Positions 1 to 5,326 of a stretch of DNA of 5,874 bases are shown piece by piece. The number at the start of each line of letters is the position of its first letter. Positions within the stretch are counted from its first letter, which is position 1. The stretch is from Nitrosomonadales bacterium (GTDB lineage Bacteria; Pseudomonadota; Gammaproteobacteria; Burkholderiales; SG8-41): positions 1 through 5,874 of the forward strand of contig VFLF01000240.1 of assembly GCA_009885185.1 (NCBI GenBank), given 5' to 3'. Position numbers and translations under genes: made by a program. The notes under the pieces were generated by a model, which was not told the origin of the DNA, did no database searches, and saw nothing but the letters and a program-made list of their open reading frames with translations.

Positions 1-242
1 AGAGCGGTCAAGATGCCCTGACCGAGTTCGCACTTGCCGGTGTGGACGGTGACGGTGCCGTTGGCGTTGATGCGTATCCAGCCGTCGAGCATGCGGTTGT
101 TGTTCAGGCCGCCGGGCAGAGGCGGGGGTTTGGCGCCCGGCGCTTGTTGCGCAATCGCTGCGGGGCCGGCGAGGCTGAAGGTGGCAACGATGGCGGTGCC
201 ATGCTTGAGAAACTGGCGACGGGTGAGTGTGGAAGTTGTCAT
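1..242 (-). CDS. Xanthine dehydrogenase/aldehyde oxidase-family molybdopterin-binding large subunit, N-terminal part (runs off left edge)
   Basis: Only the first 80 codons are visible; the gene continues past base 1. The protein starts MTTSTLTRRQFLKHG, a twin-arginine motif with R8-R9 and F11-L12-K13, followed by a hydrophobic stretch (about residues 15-31) and a likely cleavage site after AIA (residue 31). The mature part contains GWIRINANGTVTVHTGKCE then LGQG, the usual opening of molybdenum hydroxylase large subunits of the isoquinoline 1-oxidoreductase beta type (IorB-like). Such subunits carry the molybdenum cofactor and oxidise aldehydes or N-heterocycles with water as oxygen donor. The ATG lies 2 bp after the stop of the [2Fe-2S] subunit gene and has a strong Shine-Dalgarno, so the two are translated together. 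The Tat signal implies a periplasmic enzyme. Family is secure; the substrate cannot be inferred. Confidence 0.88.
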   Translation of the reverse strand, partial: MTTSTLTRRQFLKHGTAIVATFSLAGPAAIAQQAPGAKPPPLPGGLNNNRMLDGWIRINANGTVTVHTGKCELGQGILTA

Positions 243-244
243 GG

Positions 245-718
245 CTAGGCTCCTTTCACCGCGATGCCCGCCGCACGCTGCACAGCGCGCACAATGCGAT
301 TGTGCGTGCCGCAGCGGCATAGGTTGCCGGCGAGCGCCTGCTTGATCTGCGCCTCGCTGGGCTTGGGGGTCACATCAAGCAAGGCCTTGGCCGACATAAT
401 CATGCCGTTGGTGCAGTAGCCGCACTGCGCCGCCTGTTCGTCGAGAAACGCTTTTTGCAGCGCGTGCGGTTTGTCCACCGTGCCCAGGCTTTCGAGCGTG
501 GTGATGTTTTTGCCCACAGCGGACGATGCCGGGGTGACGCACGAACGTGCCGCGCGTCCATCGATATGCACCGTGCAGGCGCCGCATTGCGCGAGGCCGC
601 AGCCGTATTTCGGGCTGTTCAATTCAAAATCGTTGCGCAGCACATACAGCAGCGGCGTATCGGCGTCGGTGCGCACGGTGCGTTGCGTGCCGTTTATGCG
701 CAGGTTGTAATCGGGCAT
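245..718 (-). CDS. (2Fe-2S)-binding small subunit of molybdenum hydroxylase (IorA/CoxS type)
   Basis: This 157-aa protein is a full-length electron-transfer subunit of the xanthine oxidase family (usual length about 150-170 aa). The N-terminal plant-ferredoxin-like domain holds the first cluster: C40, C45, C48 (GCGLAQCGAC) and C60. The C-terminal helical [2Fe-2S] domain holds the second: C99 and C102 (QCGYCTNGM) and C134 and C136 (NLCRCGTHNRI). It passes electrons from the molybdenum site of the adjacent large subunit to an acceptor. No FAD subunit gene lies beside it in the window, which fits two-subunit enzymes of the isoquinoline oxidoreductase type that may donate to a cytochrome. It has no signal peptide of its own, so it would have to be exported with its Tat-bearing partner. 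The ATG is preceded by CGAGGA (minus strand, 725-730), 6 nt upstream. All eight cluster cysteines are present. Specific substrate unknown. Confidence 0.93.
   Translation of the reverse strand: MPDYNLRINGTQRTVRTDADTPLLYVLRNDFELNSPKYGCGLAQCGACTVHIDGRAARSCVTPASSAVGKNITTLESLGTVDKPHALQKAFLDEQAAQCGYCTNGMIMSAKALLDVTPKPSEAQIKQALAGNLCRCGTHNRIVRAVQRAAGIAVKGA
250..256 (-). promoter_or_regulatory. Ribosome binding site of the molybdopterin subunit
   Basis: Read on the minus strand this is AAAGGAG, 7 nt before the ATG at 242-240. It lies inside the last codons of the small-subunit gene. It fixes the large-subunit start and indicates co-translation of the two subunits. Confidence 0.75.
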
Positions 719-846
719 GGTGTATCCTCGTTGCCGCCGGAATAAGAATAGAGTGTGGCGGGACGCGGGTAATATAGACTAAGTTTCATGGTCGTGGCGA
801 ATCACCCGGTTACTTCTGTCGTCTTTTAAGGTGTTGATAAAAAATA
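719..846. promoter_or_regulatory. Divergent intergenic region between the molybdenum hydroxylase and dehydratase genes
   Basis: The 128-bp gap lies between two genes reading away from each other, so it should hold both promoters. It is more AT-rich than the genes. A minus-strand TATATT (776-771) and a plus-strand TATAGA (773-778) are possible -10 boxes, but neither has a convincing -35 at the right distance. An imperfect inverted repeat, CGGGTAAT (766-773) and ATCACCCG (801-808), matches at 7 of 8 positions and could be an operator half-site pair, though a match this short can arise by chance. No regulator gene is visible in the window. Confidence 0.35.
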
Positions 847-2007
847 ATGAAAATTCAAACAGTTAAGCCGTTTGCAGTGAATGTCTCGGAAAAAACCAAC
901 TGGTTTTTTCTGAAAATAGAAACCGACGACGGGCTGGCCGGCTGGGGTGAAGCGTCGCTCTCCGGCGGCTGGGAAGAAAATCAAACACTCAACTGCAAGC
1001 GGCTTGGCGAAATGATCGTGGGCAAAACCATCGACGAAGCCTTGCCGCTGCTGACGGTGTATCCGCACGCCGTCGGCGGGCTGGTGTGGAATTCGATCTT
1101 GAGCGCAGCAGAAATGGCGCTGATGGACATCAAGGCACGCGCGGCGGGCGTGCCCATACACCGGCTGTTCGGCGCGCCGCTGCGCGACACCATTCGCGTC
1201 TACGGCAACATCAACCGCGCGGCGACCGATCGCTCGCCGGCAGGGTTCGCCGCGCTGGCGCGCGACCGAGCGGCGCAGGGCTACACCGCGTTCAAGCTCG
1301 CGCCGTTTGACGGCGTGTATTGGGCTGATCTGGGGGACGTCGCAGTAAAAAAGAAATACCAGCATGCGCTCGATTGCATCTTCGCCGTGCGTGATGCGGT
1401 TGGGCCGGCGGCGGGGGTGCTGATCGATTGCCACTGGCGCTTTGACGAACCCACCGCGCTGCAACTTTTGCGTGACCTCGCGCCTGCGAAATTATTCTGG
1501 GCCGAATGCCTGACCTCCGAGCGCGCCGAGCATCACCCCGTGCTCGACCGCGTGCGCCGCGCCGCCGAGGATATGGGCGTGCTGATCGCGGGCGGCGAAC
1601 GGCAAATCGGCGTGCTGGGTTTCGAACCATTACTGCGCGCCAAGTTGTTGGATGTCGTGATGCCCGACATCAAATACACCGGCGGCTACACCGGCATGCT
1701 GGCGGTGGCGCGGCGCGCACACGAATGCGGCGTGAAATTCTCGCCGCACAACCCCACCGGGCCGGTGTGCAATATGGCGAGCCTACACGCATGCTCGCTC
1801 GTGCCGAATTTTTTGATTCTGGAGCGGCAAAGCGAAGGCAGCGTCTACGACGAAATCATCATCGGCGATCATCCCAAACTGGTCAACGGCAGTTACGCCG
1901 TGCCGCAAGCGCCGGGGCTGGGGATCACGTTGAATGAGGATGCGTTAAAAGCGCGCCCGCCGGTGAAGCCGCAAGGGGAGTCTACGGCGGATCCGCGGCT
2001 AGGCTAA
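847..2007 (+). CDS. Mandelate racemase/muconate lactonizing enzyme family protein (D-galactonate dehydratase-like)
   Basis: This 386-aa protein is a full-length enolase-superfamily enzyme. The N-terminal capping domain (about 1-120) has GLAGWGEASLSGG near residue 29. The barrel domain carries the expected active-site series: K150 (AFKLAPFD), D194 and H196 (LIDCHWRF), E220 (WAECL), E251 (IAGGERQIG), D274 (VMPDIKYTGG) and H301 (SPHNPTGPVC). D194, E220 and E251 are the likely Mg ligands; H301 with D274 is the probable base dyad. The DxH motif and a single lysine on strand 2 resemble acid-sugar dehydratases such as DgoD rather than racemases with KxK, so dehydration of an aldonate-type acid is the best guess. 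The strand-4 motif is AEC where most relatives have EEP. The ATG has only a weak, distant AAGGTG (828-833). It diverges from the molybdenum hydroxylase genes. Family is firm; the substrate is not. Confidence 0.9.
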   Translation: MKIQTVKPFAVNVSEKTNWFFLKIETDDGLAGWGEASLSGGWEENQTLNCKRLGEMIVGKTIDEALPLLTVYPHAVGGLVWNSILSAAEMALMDIKARAAGVPIHRLFGAPLRDTIRVYGNINRAATDRSPAGFAALARDRAAQGYTAFKLAPFDGVYWADLGDVAVKKKYQHALDCIFAVRDAVGPAAGVLIDCHWRFDEPTALQLLRDLAPAKLFWAECLTSERAEHHPVLDRVRRAAEDMGVLIAGGERQIGVLGFEPLLRAKLLDVVMPDIKYTGGYTGMLAVARRAHECGVKFSPHNPTGPVCNMASLHACSLVPNFLILERQSEGSVYDEIIIGDHPKLVNGSYAVPQAPGLGITLNEDALKARPPVKPQGESTADPRLG

Positions 2008-2032
2008 ACTTGCGTAATGCGCAAACCTTTCT

Positions 2033-2115
2033 CCGTCGTTCCCGCGAAGGCAGGAACCCATAACACCGTGCCACTTGAGTTATTGCATGGGTTCCCGCCT
2101 GCGCCGGAGCGACGG
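2033..2115. repeat. REP/BIME-like imperfect inverted repeat, 29-bp arms
   Basis: The left arm (2033-2061) begins CCGTCGTTCCCGCGAAGG and ends GGAACCCAT. The right arm (2087-2115) is its reverse complement at 25 of 29 positions; the loop is 25 bp (2062-2086). The left arm also holds a small internal palindrome (TTCC...GGAA). It resembles the short palindromic repeats of the CGTCATTCCCGCG...GGGAATCC type scattered between genes in many proteobacteria; that resemblance is from memory. It begins 25 bp after the dehydratase stop. A transcript would fold into a long hairpin, but no T-run follows, so it is more likely a mobile-type repeat with mRNA-end effects than a classical terminator. Confidence 0.8.
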
Positions 2116-2182
2116 TATTGGTATAGTGAGTGCATTACTTTCTGATGTACGTGTTCGAGAGCGAGTGACCGCGAGTAACCCC

Positions 2183-3214
2183 ATGCCTACCCGACCCATC
2201 ATCACCGACCCCAGCGCCTGGATCGGCCCCAACATCCAGCACGATACCTCATGGGTCTATCACTTTGACGCGACCGCGTTAGCGGAAATCGACGCGGCAC
2301 TCGCGCACGCCAAACACAGCGGCGCGCGCATCCCGTTCGGGCCAGCGTCTTTTCCGCTGCCGCACGTGGCGCGCGAAATGGAAAACATCCTTGATGACGT
2401 GGAAAACGGACGGGGCTTCAAGCTGCTGCGCGGCATACCACGCGCGCGTTATACCGACGCAGATTGCGAGCTGATCTACTGGGGCCTCACCGCGCATCTG
2501 GGCACGCCGGTGTCGCAAAACGCACGCGGCCATCTTCTCGGCCATGTCCGCGACGAAGGCCGCACGCAGGCAGACCCGAACGCGCGCGCGTATCAAACCA
2601 GCCAGCGCATGGATTTTCATACCGACATGTTGCCGATTGATCTGCTGGGCCTGTTTTGTTTGCGTACGGCCAAACGCGGCGGTGCAAGCAAAATCACCAG
2701 CGCGCTCACCATCCACAACGTGCTGCGCGAGGAGCGGCCCAATCTGCTCGATGCGCTATATGGCGAGTTTCACATCGACTGGCGAGGCGAAGAACCCGAC
2801 GGCGAAAAAGGCTTTTTCACGCTGCCGATGTTCAGCGAGTGCCGCGGAAAAATCACCACGCGCATCAACAGCCTGCCGTATTACGAATCGGCGTCGCGTC
2901 ACGGGCCGCAATATGCGCCGACTGCACTGCAACGCGAGGCGCTGGTGATGGTGCAGGAGATCGCTAATCGCCCCGAACTGATGCTCACCATGGATTTTCA
3001 GGAAGGCGATATACAGCTCGTCAACAACCACACCCTGCTACACGCGCGCGAGGCTTACGAGGATTACCCGGAGCCGGGTCGCGAGCGCCACTTGCTGCGC
3101 ATGTGGATTGCGGTGGATGATGCCAGGCGCAGGCCGCTCGCCGACGCGCTGACGGATCGATATCGCTGGGTGCGGCGGGGCGGTATTCCGGTGAAGTGCG
3201 TGCAGAGGGTGTAA
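2183..3214 (+). CDS. TauD/TfdA-family Fe(II)/2-oxoglutarate-dependent dioxygenase
   Basis: From the ATG at 2183 this is a 343-aa non-heme iron dioxygenase of the TauD/TfdA (clavaminate synthase-like) fold. The iron triad is H146 and D148 in MDFHTDML plus H287 in NNHTLLHARE. R302 or R306 in ERHLLRMWI would bind the 2-oxoglutarate carboxylate. The region RGFKLLRGIP (77-86) is the usual start of the conserved core. The enzyme would couple decarboxylation of 2-oxoglutarate to hydroxylation of an unknown organic substrate; it has no signal peptide and should be cytoplasmic. The open frame extends upstream to 2075, but that start lies inside the inverted repeat and the extra 36 residues are low-complexity arginine/serine sequence, so MPTRPIITDP is preferred. 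The Shine-Dalgarno is weak (GAG at 2173-2175). It differs clearly from the second dioxygenase downstream, so the two are not a recent duplication. Confidence 0.9.
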   Translation: MPTRPIITDPSAWIGPNIQHDTSWVYHFDATALAEIDAALAHAKHSGARIPFGPASFPLPHVAREMENILDDVENGRGFKLLRGIPRARYTDADCELIYWGLTAHLGTPVSQNARGHLLGHVRDEGRTQADPNARAYQTSQRMDFHTDMLPIDLLGLFCLRTAKRGGASKITSALTIHNVLREERPNLLDALYGEFHIDWRGEEPDGEKGFFTLPMFSECRGKITTRINSLPYYESASRHGPQYAPTALQREALVMVQEIANRPELMLTMDFQEGDIQLVNNHTLLHAREAYEDYPEPGRERHLLRMWIAVDDARRRPLADALTDRYRWVRRGGIPVKCVQRV

Positions 3215-3248
3215 TGATATAAGTATCTGTTTTAAAACGAATAAATAT

Positions 3249-3373
3249 AACCACGGAACACGCGGAACACGCAGAACACACGGAACACACGGAAAAAAAC
3301 GGAAAGTTCGGACGTTTTTCAGCATTGTTTTTCTGCCGTTTTTTTCAGTGTGTTCAGCGTGTTCCGTGGTTAA
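3249..3373. repeat. Intergenic inverted repeat with arms made of 9-bp units
   Basis: The outer ends are AACCACGGAACACG (3249-3262) and its exact reverse complement CGTGTTCCGTGGTT (3358-3371). Both arms are built from variants of a 9-bp unit, CGGAACACG/A, ending inward in an A-rich (3293-3299) or matching T-rich (3339-3345) unit and then CGG/CCG. The left arm has five units, the right arm three. The centre (3303-3335) is AT-rich and contains GTTTTTC and GTTTTTCTG blocks. The element fills most of the 191-bp spacer between the two dioxygenase genes. An RNA copy would form a long hairpin in either direction, so it could work as a two-way transcription barrier. Similar ACCACGGAACACACGG-type intergenic repeats occur in many bacteria (from memory); their function is not known to me. 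Confidence 0.82.
3254..3298 (+). repeat. Five tandem copies of a 9-bp unit (left arm of the inverted repeat)
   Basis: The consecutive units are CGGAACACG (3254), CGGAACACG (3263), CAGAACACA (3272), CGGAACACA (3281) and CGGAAAAAA (3290). The reverse-complement arm has only CGTGTTCCG (3358-3366), TGTGTTCAG (3349-3357) and TTTTTTCAG (3340-3348). The difference in copy number suggests gain or loss of units by slippage in one arm. Confidence 0.85.
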
Positions 3374-3405
3374 CTGTTTTTGACCGATAGCTTCAGGAGA
3401 CACCC

Positions 3406-4275
3406 ATGACCGTCACTTTCCGCAAGCTGCATCCGCACGTCGGTGCCGAAGTCAGCCCCATCGATCTGCGCGAGGTGCATGACCGCACCGCGCTCGAACA
3501 ACTGCGCGCCGGCATGGATGCACACGGCGTGCTGGTGTTTCGCAGCCAATCGTTTACCGATGCCGAGCAGCTTGCGTTCGCCGAGCGCTTCGACGGCACG
3601 CTGCATGTGAAGCCGGGCGCTTCCGCGCTGGCGGCGAATCGTTTTGGCAACGACGCCATCGCGGATATTTCCAACGTCGATAACAGCGGCAAGATTCTGC
3701 AAGCGGATGACCGCAAACGCATGTACAGCCTCGGTAACCGCCTGTGGCACACCGACGCTTCGTTTCAGGATCCGGCGGGGCGTTATTCCACTTTGTCCGC
3801 GCGGGTGATCCCGGAGGTCAACGCCGATACCGAATTCGCCGACATGCGCGCTGCGTACGACACGCTGGACGACGCGACCAAACAAAAACTCGATGGCTTG
3901 CGCGTGCATCACACCATCACGCACTCCCGCGAAATCCTTGGTTTTGATTTCTCGCGCGAAGAAAAAGAACGCTTGAAAGGCGCAATCCATCCGATCACGC
4001 GCGTGAATCCGCGCACCGGGCGCAAATCGCTCTACCTCGCCGCCCACGCCACGCGCATCATCGATTGGCCGGTGGCCGACGGGCGGTTGTTTCTGATGGA
4101 ACTGACCGAACACGCGACACAGCGTGAATTTGTCTACCGCCACGTGTGGAAAAACGGCGACTTCGTGATCTGGGACAACCTCGCCACCATGCACCGCGCC
4201 ACGGCGTTTGACGATGCGAAGCATCATCGCGAGTTGCGGCGGGTGACGACGATTGATGTGCCGCTGGTGGCGTAG
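3406..4275 (+). CDS. TfdA-like alpha-ketoglutarate-dependent dioxygenase (TauD/TfdA family)
   Basis: The 289-aa protein matches the length and motif order of 2,4-dichlorophenoxyacetate dioxygenase TfdA (about 287 aa). Shared blocks recalled from TfdA are LREV near 21, VLVFR (42-46), ADISNV (86-91), LWHTDASFQ (113-121), RYSTLSA, DTEFADMRAAYD (141-152), HATQREFVYRH (236-246) and RELRR (275-279). The iron ligands are H115, D117 and H263; T142 and R275 correspond to 2-oxoglutarate contacts. TfdA itself oxidises the ether side chain of 2,4-D, giving a phenol and glyoxylate; related proteins act on other aryloxy or sulfonated acids, so the substrate here is open. AGGAGA (3395-3400), 5 nt before the ATG, is the best Shine-Dalgarno in the window. 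The spacer repeat separates it from the first dioxygenase. Cytoplasmic, no signal peptide. I leave the symbol empty because function is not proven. Confidence 0.92.
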   Translation: MTVTFRKLHPHVGAEVSPIDLREVHDRTALEQLRAGMDAHGVLVFRSQSFTDAEQLAFAERFDGTLHVKPGASALAANRFGNDAIADISNVDNSGKILQADDRKRMYSLGNRLWHTDASFQDPAGRYSTLSARVIPEVNADTEFADMRAAYDTLDDATKQKLDGLRVHHTITHSREILGFDFSREEKERLKGAIHPITRVNPRTGRKSLYLAAHATRIIDWPVADGRLFLMELTEHATQREFVYRHVWKNGDFVIWDNLATMHRATAFDDAKHHRELRRVTTIDVPLVA

Positions 4276-4316
4276 ATAGCGTGCTGCAAGGTGTAAACTA
4301 CCTGCTTACCCGCGCT

Positions 4317-4320
4317 GGAG
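4317..4320 (+). promoter_or_regulatory. Ribosome binding site that decides the antitoxin start
   Basis: GGAG lies 8 nt before the ATG at 4329. The alternative in-frame GTG at 4281 is only 5 nt past the previous stop and has no comparable site, so the shorter 98-aa protein is preferred. Confidence 0.6.
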
Positions 4321-4328
4321 TCGTTGCC

Positions 4329-4625
4329 ATGGCCCAAGTTGATCGCGAAGCCCTCAAGGTTTTTGCGCGTAAATATGTCTGGTGGAAGTCCCCCGACGAG
4401 GCGGTCGCCATGCCGGAACGCGTGATCGCGCAGGTGATGAACATCGGAGACTATGCTGATGTGCAGGCGCTGGCGAATCAAATCGGCGACGATGCATTGC
4501 GCGACGTGCTTGCGCGCGCGGAAGCGGGGCAATTTAACGCGCGTTCCTGGGCCTATTGGCACTATCGGCTCGGGCTGGCGGGTATCGATCAGGTGCCGGC
4601 GTTGCCGATGCGGAAGTTTGCGTGA
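4329..4625 (+). CDS. Small protein upstream of AbiEii-type toxin; probable cognate antitoxin
   Basis: This 98-aa protein starts MAQVDREALKVFARKYVWW. Conserved-looking blocks are YVWWKSPDEAV (16-26), PERVIAQVMNIGDYADVQAL (29-48) and SWAYWHYRLGL (73-83), then a Pro-rich end (VPALPMRKF). From memory these blocks recur in small proteins encoded just before AbiEii/AbiGii nucleotidyltransferases in proteobacteria, so it is inferred to be the partner antitoxin. It is much shorter than the classical AbiEi antitoxin (about 200 aa or more) and shows no clear winged-helix DNA-binding region, so autoregulation by it is uncertain. Its TGA stop overlaps the GTG start of the next gene in a GTGA, the usual coupling in toxin-antitoxin pairs. 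The gene starts 53 bp after the TfdA-like gene and may share its transcript. The function is inferred from context, not from a recognised domain. Confidence 0.72.
   Translation: MAQVDREALKVFARKYVWWKSPDEAVAMPERVIAQVMNIGDYADVQALANQIGDDALRDVLARAEAGQFNARSWAYWHYRLGLAGIDQVPALPMRKFA
4612..4616 (+). promoter_or_regulatory. Ribosome binding site of the AbiEii-like toxin
   Basis: GGAAG sits inside the end of the antitoxin gene, 5 nt before the GTG at 4622. It supports GTG 4622 over the in-frame TTG at 4556, which lies deep inside the antitoxin gene. Confidence 0.65.
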
Positions 4626-5305
4626 GCGGCACGTTCAAGCCGTGCAAGGCCATTCTGCCGGAGGCACAGCAGCGCTTGTGGCCGGCGCTCAAGGCGACAG
4701 TCGCACTGAGTTTTGTGTTGTATGGCGGCACGGCTATTGCATTGCGCCTCGGGCATAGGCCATCTATCGATTTTGATTTGTTCTCCGAACAACCGCTGAA
4801 TCGCGAAGCCCTGCAAGCGGCGTTTTCGTTTGTGCCCCGGTCCACGGTCTTGCAGGATGAACGCAACGTTCTGACCTTGCTTGTGCCTGCAACGAATCCG
4901 GATCACGCGCAGGTCAAAGTTTCCTTTTTTGGGGCGATAGGCTTCGGCCGCGTGGGCGAGCCCGAATTGACCGACGACGGCGTGCTGCAAGTGGCATCGC
5001 TGGATGACTTGATGGCGTCCAAGGTGAAGGTCGTTTTGCAACGCGCAGAAGCCAAGGATTACCGCGATATCGCCGCGATGCTGCGTGCAGGTGTCGATTT
5101 GTCCAAAGGGATGGCGGCGGCGCGGCAACTGTTCGGACCGAATTTCCAACCCAGCGAGAGCCTGAAAGCGCTGGTGTATTTCGAAGATGGCGACCTGCGT
5201 ACCTTGAGCGCGGAAGATAAAAGCATCCTGATTCAGACGGCGGGCGCCGTGCGTGAATTACCGCAGGTGGCGATTTGTTCCGCGCGGCTTACAGCGGAAT
5301 CGTGA
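4622..5305 (+). CDS. Nucleotidyl transferase AbiEii/AbiGii-family toxin
   Basis: From the GTG at 4622 the protein is 227 aa. It has the DNA-polymerase-beta-like nucleotidyltransferase motif: G35-G36-T37 (YGGTAIALRLGHR) followed by D50 and D52 in IDFDLFS, the metal-binding pair. A second block VKVSFFG (98-104) lies where a third acidic residue is found in many nucleotidyltransferases, but here it is S101. The family's later signature is present: SLDDLMASKVKVVLQRAEAK (126-145) then DYRDIAAML, with K134, K145, D146 and D149. In type IV AbiE systems the toxin is a nucleotidyltransferase that stops growth, originally found as phage abortive infection; related toxins modify tRNA. Its start overlaps the antitoxin stop by 4 bp (GTGA), so the pair is one unit. 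The gene ends 21 bp before the convergent Bug receptor. Shorter than classical AbiEii (about 300 aa), so a compact subgroup. Cytoplasmic. Confidence 0.88.
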   Translation: MSGTFKPCKAILPEAQQRLWPALKATVALSFVLYGGTAIALRLGHRPSIDFDLFSEQPLNREALQAAFSFVPRSTVLQDERNVLTLLVPATNPDHAQVKVSFFGAIGFGRVGEPELTDDGVLQVASLDDLMASKVKVVLQRAEAKDYRDIAAMLRAGVDLSKGMAAARQLFGPNFQPSESLKALVYFEDGDLRTLSAEDKSILIQTAGAVRELPQVAICSARLTAES

Positions 5306-5326
5306 CGTGCCTTGCGCGCGGCAGCG

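Noticed and set aside
826..1464. Minus-strand 212-codon open frame
   Set aside because: Antisense shadow of the dehydratase gene; composition is Arg/His-rich with no recognisable domain.
2075..2182. 36-codon N-terminal extension of the first dioxygenase
   Set aside because: It begins in the loop/arm of the REP-like repeat and encodes non-conserved sequence; MPTRPIITDP at 2183 gives a normal family start.
3254..3366. Tandem repeats considered as a CRISPR array
   Set aside because: Units are 9 bp with no spacers and no cas genes are present.
3038..3403. Minus-strand 121-codon frame containing TEHAEHTEKNG and VPCVLRVPRVPW repeats
   Set aside because: It is a translation of the 9-bp-unit inverted repeat and then of the dioxygenase antisense strand; the period-3 repeat keeps the frame open. 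No ribosome binding site or family match.
3370..4227. Minus-strand 285-codon open frame
   Set aside because: Antisense shadow of the TfdA-like gene, whose plus-strand motifs and Shine-Dalgarno are unambiguous.
4281..4328. GTG start adding 16 residues to the antitoxin
   Set aside because: Lacks a Shine-Dalgarno, and the added residues do not look like part of the conserved protein; GGAG before ATG 4329 is better.
4556..4621. TTG start extending the toxin by 22 residues
   Set aside because: It lies inside the antitoxin gene; the GTG at 4622 has a Shine-Dalgarno and the typical GTGA overlap.
5308..5323. TGCC...GGCA as a terminator between toxin and Bug receptor
   Set aside because: The stem is only 4 bp and there is no T-run on either strand.
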